A stretch of DNA of 59,692 nt from an uncultured bacterium (lineage in GTDB: Bacteria > Patescibacteriota > Saccharimonadia > Saccharimonadales > Saccharimonadaceae). Below the pieces are notes generated by a model. It saw only the letters and a program-made list of their open reading frames with translations, did no database searches and had not been told where the DNA came from. This document shows positions 41,204 to 48,648 of the stretch, one piece after another (the stretch's first letter is position 1; each line of letters begins with the position of its first letter). The translations under genes and the position numbers were made by a program. The stretch is taken from the NCBI GenBank assembly GCA_903900345.1, contig CAIUMO010000022.1, positions 1 through 59,692 of the forward strand. The letters run 5' to 3'.

Positions 41204-41942
41204 ATGAAAAGTAAAATTTTAGTTGTTAAATATGGGTCCAGTACTCTAACGGGTGGTAATGGACTGGATCAAAATAAAATTGATAGTTATGCGGCCAAAT
41301 TAAATAACTTGCGCCAAGATTATCGGCTGGTTGTTGTCAGTTCGGGCGCCGTGGCAGCTGGACGAGCAATCCTGGGCAGTTCGAGGCAACTTCCGCGACT
41401 CTAGTATCTATGCCATGGTTGGTTCAGCGGCGCTAGTTGAAGCTTGGCGCCAAGCGTTTAATAAATTTGGCGTCAATGTTGGTCAAATCTTGGTGACATA
41501 CAAAGACATCGAAGACCGAGTTGAAGGTGGCCGTTTAAAAAATGTCATCAATTCGGCAATTCGGCATGGAATCGTGCCAATTATTAATGAAAACGACGTC
41601 CTAAGTGATATCGAATTAGCGCGCCTGAGTTATGGCGGCGACAATGATGGTTTGGCGTCTAAAATTGCCGTGGCAATTGGCGCGACCGAATTAATGTTGC
41701 TGACTAATGTTGATGGATTACTGGATAAAAAAGGCAATACGGTGTCTGTTATTGATTCATGTAATATCAAAAAAGCTTTGATGTTGACCAGTGGCAAATC
41801 AAGTGCCGGCAGGGGAGGTATGCAGTCAAAAATTGAGGCCGCCATCCAAGCCAATTGGGCCGGTGTCAAGACCCACATTGGTAATCCATCAGCTGATTAC
41901 GGATTAATACTAACAGGTAAAACTGGTACCAGTGTTCGATAA
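41204..41942 (+). pseudogene. proB: Glutamate 5-kinase-like (ProB family) gene broken by a frameshift
   Basis: Two overlapping ORFs together encode one amino-acid-kinase domain. The first (start ATG 41204, SD GGGGAG) has LVVKYGSSTLTGG and VVVSSGAVAAGRAILG and stops at a TAG at 41402-41404. The second continues one frame forward with YAMVGSAALVEAW, VGQILVTYKDIEDR, VPIINENDV, GGDNDGLASKIAVAIGA and MLLTNVDGLL, all in ProB order. The shift falls in the overlap after GRAILG. The TAG follows CTC; a +1 slip on CTC would give ...LPRLSIYAMVG. It could be a real lesion, an assembly indel, or less likely programmed frameshifting. No proA or proC is adjacent. Confidence 0.75.
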
Positions 41943-41953
41943 TTAAAGCCAAC

Positions 41954-41981
41954 AAAAAAACGCTAGATCTAGCGTTTTTTT
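41954..41981. terminator. Palindromic bidirectional terminator
   Basis: AAAAAAACGCTAGA / TCTAGCGTTTTTTT is a perfect 14-bp palindrome with T-run ends. It terminates the proB-like gene and the small minus-strand ORF. Confidence 0.85.
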
Positions 41982-41996
41982 GTTTGCAAAGTATAA

Positions 41997-42059
41997 CTAC
42001 TTTTTAGCAACTTTCTTTGGTTTCTTGACTGCTTTTTTCTTGTCTTGACCTTTTGCCAT
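41997..42059 (-). CDS. 20-residue Lys-rich small protein
   Basis: Too short for the ORF track. The minus strand reads MAKGQDKKKAVKKPKKVAKK followed by TAG, with half of the residues Lys. An SD-like GAAAGGA stands upstream of the ATG with suitable spacing, and a bidirectional terminator follows 16 nt after its stop. That combination makes it a likely real gene. It could bind nucleic acid or the ribosome, but no function is recognised. Confidence 0.6.
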   Translation of the reverse strand: MAKGQDKKKAVKKPKKVAKK

Positions 42060-42134
42060 AGTAAATCCTTTCTTCTAGGCTTTTACGCCTCGGTAATATC
42101 ATTATTATGCTAATGTTTAATAATATCAATACTC

Positions 42135-42157
42135 TTTGCAAGGATAATCCTTGCAAA
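42135..42157. repeat. Dispersed palindrome, copy 2
   Basis: TTTGCAAGGAT / ATCCTTGCAAA around a single A, followed by AAAAAG. It shares the core TTGCAAGGAT-N-ATCCTTGCAA with 15819-15839. This copy reads in inverse orientation relative to copy 1. Confidence 0.8.
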
Positions 42158-42193
42158 AAAGTTGTCACTTTTATTTTTTATCTTAAACTGTAG

Positions 42194-42199
42194 TAAAAT
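42194..42199 (+). promoter_or_regulatory. -10 element of rnhA (leaderless type)
   Basis: TAAAAT, 7 nt before ATG 42207. It lies inside the longest ORF (from 42162), which it rejects. Confidence 0.55.
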
Positions 42200-42206
42200 A
42201 GAGTTA

Positions 42207-42638
42207 ATGATTACTTATTATACTGACGGTAGTTGCAGTCCTAACCCTGGTGCCGGTGGATTCGCGGTTATAAAAGACACTGAACTGGCCATAGTCGGCA
42301 GCGAACAAATGTCGACTAATATTCGCATGGAAGGTCGAGCGATAATCACAGCGCTAACAGATGCGGCTGGTAATGAATGCCAAATTTATAGCGATAGCGA
42401 ATTTTGGATAAACGTTGCTACTAAATGGGGCGTCAGCTGGAAGGCTAATGGCTGGAAGAAAAAAGGTAGCGATATTAAAAACCTTGATATCGTTCAAGAA
42501 TTATTTGCATTATATGAAAAATCTAACGCTCAATTAATTTGGGTGCGTGGTCATGTTGGCAATGTCAGCAACGAAATGGCTGATCAGTGGGCAAATCGGG
42601 CTCGTGACCAAAAATTGTTTGGCAAAATATTGTTATAA
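42207..42638 (+). CDS. rnhA: Ribonuclease HI
   Basis: Cuts the RNA strand of RNA-DNA hybrids. The 143-residue protein carries the four carboxylates and the His of the active site: Asp in YYTDGS, Glu in IRMEGRAI, Asp in IYSDSEFW and Asp in NEMADQWAN, with VRGHVGN in the flap. It contains the canonical SWKANGWKKKGSDIKNLD handle. The N-terminal extension of the longest ORF is removed by the -10 at 42194. An SD would not fit, so it is probably leaderless. Confidence 0.93.
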   Translation: MITYYTDGSCSPNPGAGGFAVIKDTELAIVGSEQMSTNIRMEGRAIITALTDAAGNECQIYSDSEFWINVATKWGVSWKANGWKKKGSDIKNLDIVQELFALYEKSNAQLIWVRGHVGNVSNEMADQWANRARDQKLFGKILL

Positions 42639-42653
42639 ACAACCTGCCTTTGT

Positions 42654-42659
42654 TACAAT
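42654..42659 (+). promoter_or_regulatory. -10 element of the KwaB-like gene
   Basis: TACAAT with 36 nt to the ATG at 42696. Unlike its neighbours, this gene has a leader. Confidence 0.5.
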
Positions 42660-42695
42660 AATTACTTAGTTATCACCTAAAAAAGAAAGCAAAAA

Positions 42696-43673
42696 ATGGA
42701 AAAACCAAACGAACCGACCGATATTTTTTTATGGGCCAATAACATTGACGGTGTTAAAAAAGAGTTGGATGTCGAATTCTTTCTATTCAATAAACACTAT
42801 ACGCCATACACAACTAGCTTTAGTAGTGAATTAAATTCCCAAATTAAACCGTTATTTTTATACGATTTAATTAATTTTGTCACCATGGGCGCTGGTACTG
42901 GGTTATCGGTTAGGGATTTTGAGCTGTCTGAGGATGAAGACAACGTGCTGCTAAGGACGGACTTGGAAAAAGTCGGTCGCGCCGAAACTTTATTGCATTT
43001 AATCGAGCACCAACGTAATGATATCGTTGAATTCAGCGAACAAGAGCATGAATTTAAACGCATCAAAGGTATTTTGGCACGTTTTACTCGCAAGAATTCG
43101 CCTGATAAGCCTTTCTATGCTGTTAAGCAAATTTCGCAGGGTCAGGTGTTAAAAGGTGCCACCGCTTGGGAATTCCGTGATGGCAAATTCGGTGCCTTTC
43201 AGGCTGAAGTTGGCCTAAAAGTACCATCAGATAACCAGGTTTTGATTATCGACAAAGATATATTCGTATTTAATCAAAGCAAATTTGAACGATTATTTAA
43301 CTACGATTACAAAAAGCAGGCCTTGGCCGACAAAAAAGTCGAAGAAATTGAAAAACACTTCCGACTCAGTTTTCCTGATGGTATGGATTTGCAATCACTA
43401 GTTCGTGAACGCAAAAAAACCGTCAATAAATTACAAAAAATCGAAGTTGGTGACATCAGCCAAGAGCAGGTGATTGAATATGCCGATGGCATGCAACTGG
43501 ATTTGATGACTGATGACAAGGGCGCAATTATTATTATGGACGGCAACGACCTGGATGTTTTTGTGAACTTGATTAACGAAGATTATATCACCAGCGAAGT
43601 CACTGGTCGTCGCTATGAAGTTAAATCTAAAAAGCTGCTCGATGACCCTGAAGGCGAACCGCCAAGAGGCTAG
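42696..43673 (+). CDS. KwaB-like (DUF4868) protein
   Basis: A 325-residue cytoplasmic protein with no TM segment. The middle and C-terminal parts resemble DUF4868, the family of the Kiwa anti-phage protein KwaB. In order they read GQVLKGATAWEFRDGKFG, VLIIDKDIFVFNQSKFERLFNYDYKKQA, and near the end FVNLINEDYITSEVTGRRYEVKSKKLL. The N-terminal half is acidic and helical. The Kiwa partner KwaA is a four-TM protein; the next gene encodes a different small membrane protein (DUF805). The identification is from pattern recognition and needs a profile search. Confidence 0.6.
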   Translation: MEKPNEPTDIFLWANNIDGVKKELDVEFFLFNKHYTPYTTSFSSELNSQIKPLFLYDLINFVTMGAGTGLSVRDFELSEDEDNVLLRTDLEKVGRAETLLHLIEHQRNDIVEFSEQEHEFKRIKGILARFTRKNSPDKPFYAVKQISQGQVLKGATAWEFRDGKFGAFQAEVGLKVPSDNQVLIIDKDIFVFNQSKFERLFNYDYKKQALADKKVEEIEKHFRLSFPDGMDLQSLVRERKKTVNKLQKIEVGDISQEQVIEYADGMQLDLMTDDKGAIIIMDGNDLDVFVNLINEDYITSEVTGRRYEVKSKKLLDDPEGEPPRG

Positions 43674-43756
43674 ATTGTACGTCGTTTCCTAATACGTATT
43701 ATAGTGGTATGATTTTATCATAAGTTTTGTGGCAATAAACTAAAGGAGGTTATTAT

Positions 43757-44305
43757 ATGTTCTGTCATCAATGTGGCGCTAAAAATACTGAGGGTTCTAA
43801 ATTTTGTAAGGATTGTGGTGAAGCTATTAACATTGCGCCTGCTCACTCGGCCGCTGCACATCACAATGAAAAAAATCTGATTAGTAATTTTGTCGGTGTT
43901 ATGAAAAAATATGCCACATTCACCGGTCGCGCATCGCGTAGGGAATACTGGATGTTTTACCTGGCCTATATGATTGTAGCTATATCGTTTACTATTTTAA
44001 ATGTAATCATAACGTCAGGTAGTCAAAGTAGCTATAGTTATAGCTATGGTTATGGATATAGTTATGGTTACGAGCCAAACCCAATTGCGATGATATTCTC
44101 GTTGGTAGAATTTGTATTCTTCTTGGCCATAATGATACCTAGCCTGGCCGTTGGGGTACGCAGACTTCATGATACCGGTCATAGCGGCGGTTTCTTGTTT
44201 ATCAGCCTCGTCCCATTTATAGGCTCAATCATACTGCTAGTATCATTAGCGTCCGAGGGTGACAGCGGAAATAATTCGTACGGACATGAGCCTAAAAAAG
44301 CCTAA
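43757..44305 (+). CDS. Zinc-ribbon DUF805 membrane protein
   Basis: A 182-residue protein. The N-terminus is a zinc-ribbon with FCHQCGAKNTEGSKFCKDCGE (two CxxC pairs). A DUF805 domain follows (about residues 47-165) with FTGRASRREYWMFYLAYMI, about four TM helices and the signature VGVRRLHDTGHSG. A Tyr/Ser/Gly-rich loop, SYSYSYGYGYSYGYE (about 95-109), lies between the second and third hydrophobic stretches and is encoded by a TATGG/TATAG-type short tandem repeat. SD AAAGGAGG precedes the ATG. Its function is unknown; DUF805 proteins are often near signalling genes. Confidence 0.88.
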   Translation: MFCHQCGAKNTEGSKFCKDCGEAINIAPAHSAAAHHNEKNLISNFVGVMKKYATFTGRASRREYWMFYLAYMIVAISFTILNVIITSGSQSSYSYSYGYGYSYGYEPNPIAMIFSLVEFVFFLAIMIPSLAVGVRRLHDTGHSGGFLFISLVPFIGSIILLVSLASEGDSGNNSYGHEPKKA

Positions 44306-44347
44306 TAATCGGTAATAGGCGCGGGTGCTAATTAAAAGCTTTTAGTC

Positions 44348-44353
44348 TATAAT
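44348..44353 (+). promoter_or_regulatory. -10 element of the PIF1-like gene (leaderless type)
   Basis: TATAAT 7 nt before the ATG at 44361. Confidence 0.65.
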
Positions 44354-44360
44354 TAGATTA

Positions 44361-45881
44361 ATGAAACAGGGGATGGCGCTCGAAGTTATGCTTTCGGGAG
44401 AAAGCGTGTTGCTAACCGGTCCAGCAGGGGCCGGCAAGACTTTTGTATTGAATCAATTTATTCGTTTGGCAAAGGCTGAAGGTAAACATGTCTCGGTGAC
44501 GGCTACAACTGGCTTGGCGGCGACGCATTTGGGCGGTACGACAATTCATTCATGGAGTGGAATTGGCATCAATGACGAGCTCCATGCTGGTTTTGCCGAC
44601 AATATGTCTAAAACGCGGCGCGAAATCATCGAAAAGACCGATGTTTTGATAATTGATGAGATTAGTATGTTGCATGATTTCCGTTTGGATATGGTTGATC
44701 AAGCTTGTCGATTGGTGCGCAAAAAAGATGAGCCGTTCGGCGGTATTCAGCTAATTATGAGTGGTGACTTTTTTCAATTACCGCCGATTAACCGCGGCGA
44801 CAGTCGTGCTGGCGGCTTTGTCGTTAACAGCAATGTTTGGCATGAATTAGATCCAGCTATCTGTTACCTAAGTGAGCAATATCGTCAGGATGATGAAGAG
44901 CTATTGGACATTCTAAACTCGCTTAGATCTGGTGAGTTAAGGCGACATCATGCCGAAAAATTATTGTCACGGGTTGATGTTGTGCCCGAAGGCGACGAGG
45001 TAATTACCGAGCTGCATACCGTTAACGTGGATGTCGATAAGATAAATGATGCCCGTTTGGAAACGCTGGTAGGCGACGAACTTTTTTATACACAAACGAC
45101 GACTGGTGGCAAAAATTATGTCGAAGCTTTGCAGCGATCAGTCCTGGCGCCAGCTACTTTACGTCTTAAAAAAGGTGCTTTGGTGATGGCGGTCAAAAAT
45201 AGTTTAGACCGAAAATACGTCAACGGTAGTATTGGCACGGTGATAGATTTTGAAGCTGGTACTGAATATCCAATTGTTGAATTTCGAAATGGTAAAGTGG
45301 TGACAATGTCGCCTGACACTTGGGAACTGCGTGATGGCGATAAAAAGCGTGGCAGTATCACCCAAATTCCACTACGTTTGGCGTGGGCGATCACGGTTCA
45401 TAAATCGCAAGGTATGACGCTAGATGCCGCCAAGATTGATTTACGAAAAGCCTTTGTTGAAGGTATGGGCTACGTAGCGCTCAGCCGAGTAAAAAATTTG
45501 CACAGTTTGTATTTATCTGGTATAAATCGCATGGCTTTACAGATTAGCGAAGACGCTAAGACAATTGATGTTTTGTTGCGCGATAAAGCGGCACGAGATC
45601 TAAAACGATTCGCCTATTTAGAAGAGGCGATTGCTAAGCGAAAAACCGAATTACCGGAAAAATCAGCCAAAAAGGCTAGTGGTTGGGCTGAAAAGATCGC
45701 CAAAATGCGCGAGACTCATCCCAATGCCTACAAACCCTGGGAGCCAAAACAAGATGCATTATTAAAAGAAAAATTTCAAAATGGCGCTACAATCAAAGAA
45801 TTAAGTCAGCTGCTAGGACGCCATGAAGGCTCCGTCACGATGCGCCTACAAAAGCATTTTGGCGATGATATAGTACAATAA
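44361..45881 (+). CDS. PIF1-like DNA helicase with C-terminal HTH-like region
   Basis: A 506-residue superfamily 1B helicase. Walker A is TGPAGAGKTFVLNQF (near residue 21) and Ia is TATTGLAATHLGG. Walker B is VLIIDEISML, motif III is GDFFQLPP, and the C-terminal RecA fold has AITVHKSQGMTLDAAKIDLR and GYVALSRVKNL. The last 65 residues (WEPKQDALLKEKFQNGATIKELSQLLGRHEG) look like a helical DNA-binding add-on. PIF1 unwinds G4 and RNA-DNA structures, so its position 1.7 kb after rnhA is suggestive. It is close to the KwaB-like gene but has its own promoter. Confidence 0.9.
   Translation: MKQGMALEVMLSGESVLLTGPAGAGKTFVLNQFIRLAKAEGKHVSVTATTGLAATHLGGTTIHSWSGIGINDELHAGFADNMSKTRREIIEKTDVLIIDEISMLHDFRLDMVDQACRLVRKKDEPFGGIQLIMSGDFFQLPPINRGDSRAGGFVVNSNVWHELDPAICYLSEQYRQDDEELLDILNSLRSGELRRHHAEKLLSRVDVVPEGDEVITELHTVNVDVDKINDARLETLVGDELFYTQTTTGGKNYVEALQRSVLAPATLRLKKGALVMAVKNSLDRKYVNGSIGTVIDFEAGTEYPIVEFRNGKVVTMSPDTWELRDGDKKRGSITQIPLRLAWAITVHKSQGMTLDAAKIDLRKAFVEGMGYVALSRVKNLHSLYLSGINRMALQISEDAKTIDVLLRDKAARDLKRFAYLEEAIAKRKTELPEKSAKKASGWAEKIAKMRETHPNAYKPWEPKQDALLKEKFQNGATIKELSQLLGRHEGSVTMRLQKHFGDDIVQ
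45874..45879 (+). promoter_or_regulatory. -10 element of the 45886 gene (leaderless type)
   Basis: TACAAT with exactly 6 nt to the ATG at 45886. It lies in the last codons of the helicase. Confidence 0.6.
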
Positions 45882-45885
45882 GCTT

Positions 45886-46914
45886 ATGCAACAACGAAAT
45901 TATGAATCACTGACTAGTCAAGTTACTAGTCGTGACGTTGATGATCTAAAAAGCCTGTATGCTCAAAAAAAATCTCAAATAGTTAAGCAAAGTATTATCC
46001 TGCTAATAGTATTCAGTACTTTGTCACCGGCATTAATACTGACAACTCAAATTGATGTTAGTAGTTTAGTTTATATTTTAGGATGGGTCGGTCTGGCGTC
46101 TATTATCGCAGTTATATTTGGCATATTGATAATTAATCAGCAGACAAAAAAGTGGCAACAAGCTGTCAGATTGAATCGCTTCGCCCAGGCTAACGGTTTA
46201 AAGTTTACTCCTACTATCACTAATCCTGTTCGTGACGGAATGATCTTTAATATTGGTCGCAGCCGTAGCGCCAATAATATTTTAACTAGTACGTCATTTA
46301 ATCCGTTTGAGATTGCGAACTACACCTATATAACTGGATCGGGAAAGAATTCGCGTACTTATAATTATGGCTATATTATGGTTCAGCTTGATCGAAATTT
46401 GCCGCACATGGTATTAGATTCCAAGGCTAATAATACCAATATTTTTGGCATTTCATTTAGCGATTTGCCTGTAAATTTTGACAAAGATCAAAAGTTATCA
46501 CTGGAAGGTGATTTTGACTCGCATTTTACGCTATATGCGCCCAAAGATTACGAACAAGACGCTTTGTATATATTCACGCCAGATTTGATGCAATTATTTA
46601 TTGATGACTCATTAAATTTTGATGCGGAAATTATTGATAATAAATTGTATATTTATTCGAATAAACAGTTTGATTTGAATGATCAGGTGTTGTTTCAGCG
46701 TTTATTTAACGTTATCGATAAGGTGGCTGCGAAAGTTGAATCGCAAACCGACCGATACGTTGACGACAGAGTAGGTAGCGCCCTCAATAACGTGGTTGCC
46801 CAGCCTGGGCGTCGGTTAAAGATTAGCCAACCTTGGGTGATTATTATTGTTGTAGCCTTTTACGCTATCTATTTCGCTTATACATTTTTGTATCCTTTTC
46901 TGTCGATAAAATAG
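45886..46914 (+). CDS. Membrane protein of unknown function (DUF3137-like layout)
   Basis: A 342-residue protein. The N-terminal 30 residues are soluble, two TM helices follow (about 35-52 and 60-82), then a long soluble domain (about 90-310) and one C-terminal TM helix (about 313-333). Its layout and the presence of VQLDRNLPHMVLDSKANN and HFTLYAPKDYEQDALYIFTPDLMQLF resemble DUF3137-type membrane proteins, but I am not sure. No catalytic motif is visible. Confidence 0.75.
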   Translation: MQQRNYESLTSQVTSRDVDDLKSLYAQKKSQIVKQSIILLIVFSTLSPALILTTQIDVSSLVYILGWVGLASIIAVIFGILIINQQTKKWQQAVRLNRFAQANGLKFTPTITNPVRDGMIFNIGRSRSANNILTSTSFNPFEIANYTYITGSGKNSRTYNYGYIMVQLDRNLPHMVLDSKANNTNIFGISFSDLPVNFDKDQKLSLEGDFDSHFTLYAPKDYEQDALYIFTPDLMQLFIDDSLNFDAEIIDNKLYIYSNKQFDLNDQVLFQRLFNVIDKVAAKVESQTDRYVDDRVGSALNNVVAQPGRRLKISQPWVIIIVVAFYAIYFAYTFLYPFLSIK

Positions 46915-46923
46915 TCCCTAATG

Positions 46924-46929
46924 TATAAT
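46924..46929 (+). promoter_or_regulatory. -10 element of yvcK (leaderless type)
   Basis: TATAAT 8 nt before the yvcK ATG. Confidence 0.65.
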
Positions 46930-46937
46930 AGATAGTA

Positions 46938-47954
46938 ATGAATGAGCCATTTGCGAAGAATGACATCAAGATTGCTTTAGTCGGTGGCGGAACTGGTAGC
47001 TTTACTTTACTGTCGGAACTGAAAAACCACACCAAGCAGTTAGCGGCGATTGTTAATATGGTTGACGATGGTGGTAGCACCGGTATTTTGCGTGACGAAC
47101 TGGGCACTTTGCCGCCAGGTGATGTCAGGCAATGTTTAGTGGCACTTAGCGCTTCACCCAAGATACGTGATCTATTTAATTATAGATTTGAAGAAGGTAC
47201 TTTTGGCGGACACTCGTTCGGCAATATATTACTAACCGCACTTGAAAAGGTGACCGGAAGTTTTAGTGAAGCTGTTAAAACTGCATCAGAGATTTTGCGT
47301 GTTAATGGCACCGTTATCCCAGCGACGTTGGATAACGTTCGCCTCAAGATGGAATGGCCTAACGAAGGTGTTATTTTGCAAAACCAACACGTTGTGGCAT
47401 TAGATAATTTCAAAAACGATCCGCGCCAGGCAATATTGTCACATGTGCCAGTTGCAACCGCTAATCCAATGGCGATTAAGGCGATCGAACAAGCTGATAT
47501 GGTAGTTATTTCACCAGGCGACATGTATTCATCGCTAGGGCCGCTGCTGGTAATTGATGGTATTGCTGAAGCTTTAAAAAACACCAAAGCGGTTTGCTTT
47601 TATGTCTGTAATCTGGTTACAAAACAAGGTCAAACTGCAGGCTTTACGGTCAGCGACCATGCTGGCGAGATTGAACGTTTTGTTGGTGCACCTTTTTTGG
47701 ATTATGTTTTATACAACAAACAGCAGCCAGCGGCTGATGTCGCTCATCGTTACAAAGAAGAGAATGCTTTCTTAGTCAAAATTGATAAGGCTAAATTAAA
47801 TAAAGCCACTTATCAAACTGTTGCCGGAAATTTTTTGGGTGAGATGGCGCCAAGTAAAAAATCAAGTGTTTTGCCGCTGAGACGATCATTGATCCGTCAC
47901 GATGCCAAAGCTGTTGCTAAGGCTTTAATTGAAATTTACGATGCAAAAGATTGA
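46938..47954 (+). CDS. yvcK: YvcK/GlmR-family uridine-diphosphate-sugar-binding regulator
   Basis: A 338-residue Rossmann-type protein of the CofD/YvcK superfamily. The signature is LVGGGTGSFTLLSELKN at the N-terminus, then NMVDDGGSTGILRDELGTLPPGDVRQCL and ISPGDMYSSLGPLLVIDGI. In Bacillus, YvcK binds UDP-GlcNAc and stimulates GlmS, directing carbon into cell-wall precursors. It overlaps the following HAD-like gene, so it probably heads a yvcK-HAD-GH1 operon. Confidence 0.9.
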   Translation: MNEPFAKNDIKIALVGGGTGSFTLLSELKNHTKQLAAIVNMVDDGGSTGILRDELGTLPPGDVRQCLVALSASPKIRDLFNYRFEEGTFGGHSFGNILLTALEKVTGSFSEAVKTASEILRVNGTVIPATLDNVRLKMEWPNEGVILQNQHVVALDNFKNDPRQAILSHVPVATANPMAIKAIEQADMVVISPGDMYSSLGPLLVIDGIAEALKNTKAVCFYVCNLVTKQGQTAGFTVSDHAGEIERFVGAPFLDYVLYNKQQPAADVAHRYKEENAFLVKIDKAKLNKATYQTVAGNFLGEMAPSKKSSVLPLRRSLIRHDAKAVAKALIEIYDAKD

Positions 47955-48648
47955 CACATTCTACGTACTAGATTTTGATAGGTGCTTGGGTGATATTGAA
48001 GCCAGCTTTGATCTGCTAAAGGAAGTAGTCGAGGTACTAGCTGATAATAGTGGCCAGGCCTTGCAAGCGGCTCGCCATCAGGTTGAATCAAGTGGCGGTT
48101 CGTTTAATGCTTTGAAGCATCTAGCCGAACTCAATCCTGATATGGATTTAACTGCTGTTGGTGACCTGTTTATGCGGCGCGCTAGTCAAAAACCAGGCCG
48201 ATTACTAGAACCAGGTGCGGTTGAGTTAATTGATTTTTTAATTTCAACTAATCGTGATTTTTGCATTATGAGTTATGGTGATGCCAGATGGCAGATCTTA
48301 AAGATTAATGCCGCTGGTCTCGGTGAAGTATCGAACGTCATTGTGTCTAGCAAGATGAAAAGTAACTATATTACACAGTGGCAAGATTCTAAATCGGGTG
48401 AGTTTATTATACCGGCCGACTTTTTTGCAAATCAACAGCCAAGGTTGGCCCATGAAGTCGTACTGGTCGACGATAAACAGTTGGCTTTTCAGGATTTAGC
48501 TAGCGGTGCAAGAGGTTATTTAGTCGCTGGTAAACAGCGAACAGCCGCTAATAATCGACATTCAATTGCTATGCCATCATCTGTCAAAGTCGTAACCCGA
48601 GTTGACGAGATTATAACCCAAGAATTGTTATTAGAGGGGCGGCGATAG
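47941..48648 (+). CDS. HAD-like hydrolase superfamily protein
   Basis: A 235-residue protein. The HAD motif I is YVLDFDRCLGD (nucleophile Asp and Asp+2), motif II is in IMSYGDARWQ and the motif III/IV region has LVDDKQLAFQDLASGARGYLV. It lacks an obvious cap signature and I cannot name the substrate. ATG 47941 is preferred to 47929 since it gives the motif-proximal N-terminus. It overlaps yvcK by 14 nt and the next gene by one base (TAGTG), so it is operon-internal. Confidence 0.75.
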   Translation: MQKIDTFYVLDFDRCLGDIEASFDLLKEVVEVLADNSGQALQAARHQVESSGGSFNALKHLAELNPDMDLTAVGDLFMRRASQKPGRLLEPGAVELIDFLISTNRDFCIMSYGDARWQILKINAAGLGEVSNVIVSSKMKSNYITQWQDSKSGEFIIPADFFANQQPRLAHEVVLVDDKQLAFQDLASGARGYLVAGKQRTAANNRHSIAMPSSVKVVTRVDEIITQELLLEGRR

